This document shows positions 61,316 to 64,000 of a DNA stretch of 64,000 nucleotides, piece by piece. Source of the stretch: Syntrophotalea carbinolica DSM 2380 (GTDB lineage Bacteria; Desulfobacterota; Desulfuromonadia; Desulfuromonadales; Syntrophotaleaceae); the NCBI RefSeq assembly GCF_000012885.1, contig NC_007498.2, positions 930,001 through 994,000 on the forward strand, given 5' to 3'. The notes below the pieces were generated by a model. It was given only the letters and a program-made list of their open reading frames with translations. It had not been told where the DNA came from and did no database searches. The position numbers and the translations under genes are program-made. Position 1 is the stretch's first letter, and each line of letters opens with the position of its first letter.

Positions 61316-61519
61316 ATGGTTTTTGGATTTGGACGCGGCGGCAGAGGCGCCAAAAAATCGTGGGGATGTCGTAAGGGGCGCGGGGGGCCGCCAAGCCATT
61401 GTGTCTGTTCGGCCTGCGGCGTCAAACTTCCCCATGTACCGGGCGAGCCCTGCTTCAAACGCCTTTGCCCTGAATGTGGGTCGCCCATGACCCGACAGCT
61501 TGTCGAGGAGGATCGCTAG
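61316..61519 (+). CDS. Small Gly/Arg-rich zinc-ribbon protein
   Basis: 67 residues. The N-terminus is Gly/Arg-rich (GFGRGGRGAKKSWGCRKGRG), followed by paired Cys knuckles CVCSACGVKLPHVPGEPC and LCPECGSPMTRQL, a likely zinc or iron-sulfur ribbon. Such small proteins accompany NifX/NifB-type and Mrp-type genes. RBS GCAGGAGGAATTT precedes ATG 61316. The next gene, a CDF-NifX fusion, starts 5 bases after its stop, so they share an operon. Role unknown; metal or Fe-S handling is suggested by context. Confidence 0.8.
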   Translation: MVFGFGRGGRGAKKSWGCRKGRGGPPSHCVCSACGVKLPHVPGEPCFKRLCPECGSPMTRQLVEEDR

Positions 61520-61523
61520 GTCC

Positions 61524-62810
61524 ATGCCCAATCAGTGCGTCGATACGAATCATCAGGCCCGTCTCAAAAGAGGCCAGCGCATCGCCCTTACGGCAACGGT
61601 GGCTACCCTGGTGCTGGCCCTCGGCAAGGCTTTCGTCGGCTGGCGTTTTGCATCGCCGGTGTTAATCGCCGATGCCTTTCACAGCGGGGCGGATCTGCTG
61701 GCCATTTTTGCCAGTTTTTTCGGTCTGTGGCTGGCCGGTCGGGAGAAAACCGAGCAATTTCCTTACGGTCTCTATCGGGTGGAAACCTTCGTGACCTTGT
61801 TGGCCGGGGCGGTGATTTGCTGGGCCGGTTTCGAGCTCATTCCCGAGGGATGGAGTAAACTCGGCCATGTCGGCGAAAACGAAATATTACCGACATGGCC
61901 GATGCTGGCCAGCGGGATCTCCATGGCCGTGTCTCTGGCCATTGCCGTAGCGGAAAGGCGTGTCGGTCGCGCCATCAATTCCCAGTCCCTGCAGGTCAAC
62001 GCCAGTGAATCTTTTCTCGATATCGCCACCTCGGCTGTGGTTCTGCTGGGGCTGCTGCTTAATTATCTGGGGATTCGCTATGTCGAAGGAACCGTTATCC
62101 TGCTGATTGCCGGATTGATCGTGAAGCTCGGCTGGAGCAGTGTAAGGCAATCTTTCCTGGCGTTACTTGACGCCAATCTCGATCCGGAACTGACCTCGGC
62201 CATCGAAAAACGTGTCAACGAGATCTATGGTGTGAAGGGGGTGAGTGAAGTCCGCATCCGCCAGGCCGGTCCGTTTCGTATGGTCGACTGTGTCATTTAT
62301 ACCAGCCCGACCTTACCTCTGTATCGCGCCCACCATTTGGCCGATCTGGCCGAAACCGCCATACGCGATCAGAGCGAACATGTCGAGTCGGTTTTCGTGC
62401 ATGTCGAACCGGCCGTCGATCACGAGATGACCGTTATCATTCCGGTCAAGGATATCAACGGCTTCGCTTCCCATGTACACGGCCATTTTGGCCGAGCCCC
62501 CTATTTCGTGGCCATCCGCCTGAATGGGCGAACCGAAGCGATTGAGGACTTCTATTCCAACCAATACCTGGAAGAGAAAAAATTCATCGGCTTGAAGGTC
62601 ATCAAAACCATGCTTGTGCAGCAGATCGATCTGCTGTTCACCGCCAGCATCGGGGAAATCTCCTTTTACATGCTCAAGGATAATCTGGTCGATATTTACC
62701 GGATTGCCGAAGGACAGACCGTCCGGGATGTTCTGGCTCAATTCCATAACAAGGAGTTGCCTGCCATAACCTCGCCGACCCATTCCGTTGATGAGTCGTT
62801 GGTCGAATAA
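61524..62810 (+). CDS. Cation diffusion facilitator fused to a NifX-like domain
   Basis: 428 residues. Residues 15-215 are a six-TM CDF transporter (GKAFVGWRFASPVLIADAFH with the H-S-G-A-D metal site; LQVNASESFLDIATSAVVLL with a second N/D site), and residues 215-300 its ferredoxin-like cytoplasmic domain. Residues about 300-425 match the dinitrogenase-cofactor-binding (NifX/NifB) fold: MTVIIPVKDINGFASHVHGH, FGRAPYFVAIRLNGRTEAIE. This domain normally binds Fe-S or FeMo-type clusters. ATG 61524 is used; a TTG at 61500 would overlap the zinc-ribbon gene. It probably exports a divalent metal, with the fused domain as sensor or cofactor site (inference). Confidence 0.9.
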   Translation: MPNQCVDTNHQARLKRGQRIALTATVATLVLALGKAFVGWRFASPVLIADAFHSGADLLAIFASFFGLWLAGREKTEQFPYGLYRVETFVTLLAGAVICWAGFELIPEGWSKLGHVGENEILPTWPMLASGISMAVSLAIAVAERRVGRAINSQSLQVNASESFLDIATSAVVLLGLLLNYLGIRYVEGTVILLIAGLIVKLGWSSVRQSFLALLDANLDPELTSAIEKRVNEIYGVKGVSEVRIRQAGPFRMVDCVIYTSPTLPLYRAHHLADLAETAIRDQSEHVESVFVHVEPAVDHEMTVIIPVKDINGFASHVHGHFGRAPYFVAIRLNGRTEAIEDFYSNQYLEEKKFIGLKVIKTMLVQQIDLLFTASIGEISFYMLKDNLVDIYRIAEGQTVRDVLAQFHNKELPAITSPTHSVDESLVE

Positions 62811-62827
62811 TCGGCGGCCTTTCACCC

Positions 62828-62876
62828 TTGACAGATAGAGGGATAGTTATTATCTTTTAGATGCAAGTTGCATCTA
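62828..62876 (+). promoter_or_regulatory. Promoter with 19-bp palindromic operator before the DUF5320 gene
   Basis: TTGACA (62828-62833), 17 bases, TATCTT (62851-62856), then TAGATGCAAGTTGCATCTA (62858-62876), a perfect palindrome at the expected transcript start. A repressor binding there would block the promoter. Its identity is unknown. Confidence 0.75.
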
Positions 62877-62960
62877 TTGAATATCCCCGGTTGTTCTTCA
62901 GGGAAGGGCCGAGGTCAAACAGCGAACGGAAGCCGCCAAGGCGGTGGAAAGGAGTGCGAT

Positions 62961-63272
62961 ATGCCAGGAGGAGATAGAACCGGTCCACAGGGATACGGTC
63001 CGCTGACAGGGCGACGGATGGGTGTTTGCGCCGGATACGATATGCCGAATGCTGCAGGTTTAGGCCGCGGCCGTGGCGGGGGCCGCGGTTTGGCTATGCG
63101 GCGGGGCTGCGGCGGTTGGGGATTTCCTGCCGTTGCGCCAGCGGCACCTGTCGTACCGGTTGCGCAAGCTTCCGATACCAACGTCTTGAAGGGCCAGATC
63201 GATACCCTCGAAAGATCACTGGCGGCATTGAAACAGCAGCTTGAAGCCATGGAAACGCGTCGTGGCGAATAA
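62961..63272 (+). CDS. DUF5320 family protein
   Basis: 103 residues beginning with the family signature [20 protein letters not shown] followed by GVCAGYDMP, then a Gly/Arg run ([20 protein letters not shown]) and a C-terminal coiled coil ([20 protein letters not shown]). DUF5320 proteins are common in anaerobes beside NifX-like, Mrp-like and CDF genes; no function is proven. RBS AAAGGAG is 7 bases before ATG 62961. It has its own palindrome-controlled promoter and terminator. Confidence 0.9.
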   Translation: MPGGDRTGPQGYGPLTGRRMGVCAGYDMPNAAGLGRGRGGGRGLAMRRGCGGWGFPAVAPAAPVVPVAQASDTNVLKGQIDTLERSLAALKQQLEAMETRRGE

Positions 63273-63288
63273 TATCCCTGCGACGGCA

Positions 63289-63332
63289 GAATAAAAAAGA
63301 GGCGGCGGCCATGGGCACCGCCTCTTTTTTCG
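63289..63332 (+). terminator. Terminator of the DUF5320 gene, target of the group II intron
   Basis: AAAAAAGAGGCGG pairs with CCGCCTCTTTTTT around an inner GGCCATGGGCA; the intron starts 4 bases after the T run. Confidence 0.9.
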
Positions 63333-63336
63333 TGGT

Positions 63337-64000
63337 GCGCCAGGCATGGCGCGTAGCGCCTTGACTGGCGCTGTTCTGGCTGCTGTGGTGGCAGTCGGAT
63401 GACTTGGGGGTGCAAGTCCCCTACGGACCCTGATGACGGGAACCGTTAGCTGAACAGCAAGGGTGTCCACCGCGAGGTGGAATCTGAAGGAAGCTGTAGG
63501 CAAACTTCCGGCCCGACGAACAGGAATCGCATACGAGGCAGTGCCATCCGGGCGAGAAGGCCATAGTCTTCAAAGCCCGATAGTCATCCGGGAGGGTGGT
63601 GCTGTATATGCGGCGGGTATGTGGAAGGAAGGTCACGCGTCTTACCCTGGGAGATCTGTCAACCTGCCTCGTGCTACCGGCATCGCAAGGTGTCGGGATG
63701 GGTTGGCAGAAGTCAGCAGAGGCCATAATAGCCGGGCTAACCACTTTGGCGAAGGGCCGAACACGAGGCGCTTTTCAGGAGGCACGAATTTCGATGACGA
63801 TCGAAGAAGCAGAAGCCCTGGTTGAGATGCCGGGGGCCATGTCCGAGGGTAGCGACCGGAAGTCGCGAGAGTACGGCATCGGTGCGTCAAACGTCACGGC
63901 ATGCAGTGAATCATCCTGGACGGAAGTGGCAACGCGGCTGATGGAAGAAGTCGTCAGTCGCGGCAACATGATGGCGGCTTACCAGCGAGTGGTCAGGAAC
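63337..64000 (+). mobile_element. Group II intron, 5' part
   Basis: The 5' end GTGCGCCAGGCATGGCGCG fits the GUGYG start of group II introns. Domain I-type segments follow, including GACTTGGGGGTGCAAGTCCC, and then a maturase/reverse transcriptase ORF. Insertion immediately after a terminator stem is the habit of bacterial class C introns. The 3' end is outside the window. Confidence 0.8.
63794..64000 (+). CDS. Group II intron reverse transcriptase/maturase, N-terminal part
   Basis: The 69 codons seen run open to the window edge. ATG 63794 follows CAGGAGG. The end of the visible part, TRLMEEVVSRGNMMAAYQRV, matches the first RT block of intron-encoded proteins (LLE.vLsreNm..Ay.rV..NkGa). The first 45 residues are a variable leader, Glu- and Ser-rich. 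The full protein should contain RT motifs and domain X and would drive splicing and retrohoming. Intactness cannot be judged from this window. Confidence 0.85.
   Translation, partial: MTIEEAEALVEMPGAMSEGSDRKSREYGIGASNVTACSESSWTEVATRLMEEVVSRGNMMAAYQRVVRN

Overview
The window looks like a chromosome segment of a strictly anaerobic, selenocysteine-using deltaproteobacterium, most likely Desulfuromonadia (Pelobacter/Syntrophotalea/Geobacter-like). This is inferred from the selA/selB/selC/selD set, the hybrid cluster protein, the NuoEF-type flavin/iron-sulfur module and the CDF-NifX and DUF5320 genes; no 16S rRNA is present.

About 1-9.4 kb is an AT-rich, decayed accessory region. It holds a partial unknown gene on the minus strand, a broken thermonuclease gene, a HicA-HicB-SecB toxin-antitoxin-chaperone operon, a complete IS21-family element with a frameshifted istA, and an orphan UvrD-like helicase.

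About 9.5-28.4 kb is an array of integrative elements at a tRNA-Thr(CGT) gene. One intact tRNA (9476-9551) and two 5'-half copies (ending at 25029 and 28378) mark three attachment cores, flanked by integrase-arm repeats of the form GGACCGC-AGAT-GGACCGC. Element A (about 9.5-25.0 kb) carries a DUF262+HEPN pair, a replication module (unknown protein, family A DNA polymerase, AAA+ ATPase), a diverging transposase-derived HTH protein, a RadC/DUF2787/DUF1232 gene group, a tyrosine integrase and two duplicated secreted beta-rich proteins. Element B (about 25.0-28.3 kb) contains only a near-identical integrase and a flagellin gene with its own sigma-28 promoter. Each tRNA half keeps its promoter and runs into an element-supplied terminator, which predicts short chimeric RNAs.

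About 28.5-38.3 kb is core chromosome: an MscS channel, a TetR-controlled TolC/MacA/MacB-type efflux operon and a large PAS-PocR-GGDEF-EAL protein.

About 38.7-53.8 kb is a selenium locus: selA, yedE, yedF, a selenoprotein SelD (in-frame UGA), three enzymes of unresolved pathway (TIM-barrel isomerase, ApgM-like mutase, NMNAT-like nucleotidyltransferase), a PstSCAB-like ABC transporter, a HAD protein, a LysR regulator, tRNA-Sec and selB.

About 54.7-64.0 kb holds a three-gene NuoE/NuoF/NuoG-like electron-transfer module without a catalytic subunit, a DUF72 gene, hcp with an FNR/HcpR-like operator, a metal-handling group (zinc-ribbon protein, CDF-NifX fusion, DUF5320 protein) and the 5' part of a group II intron inserted just after a terminator.
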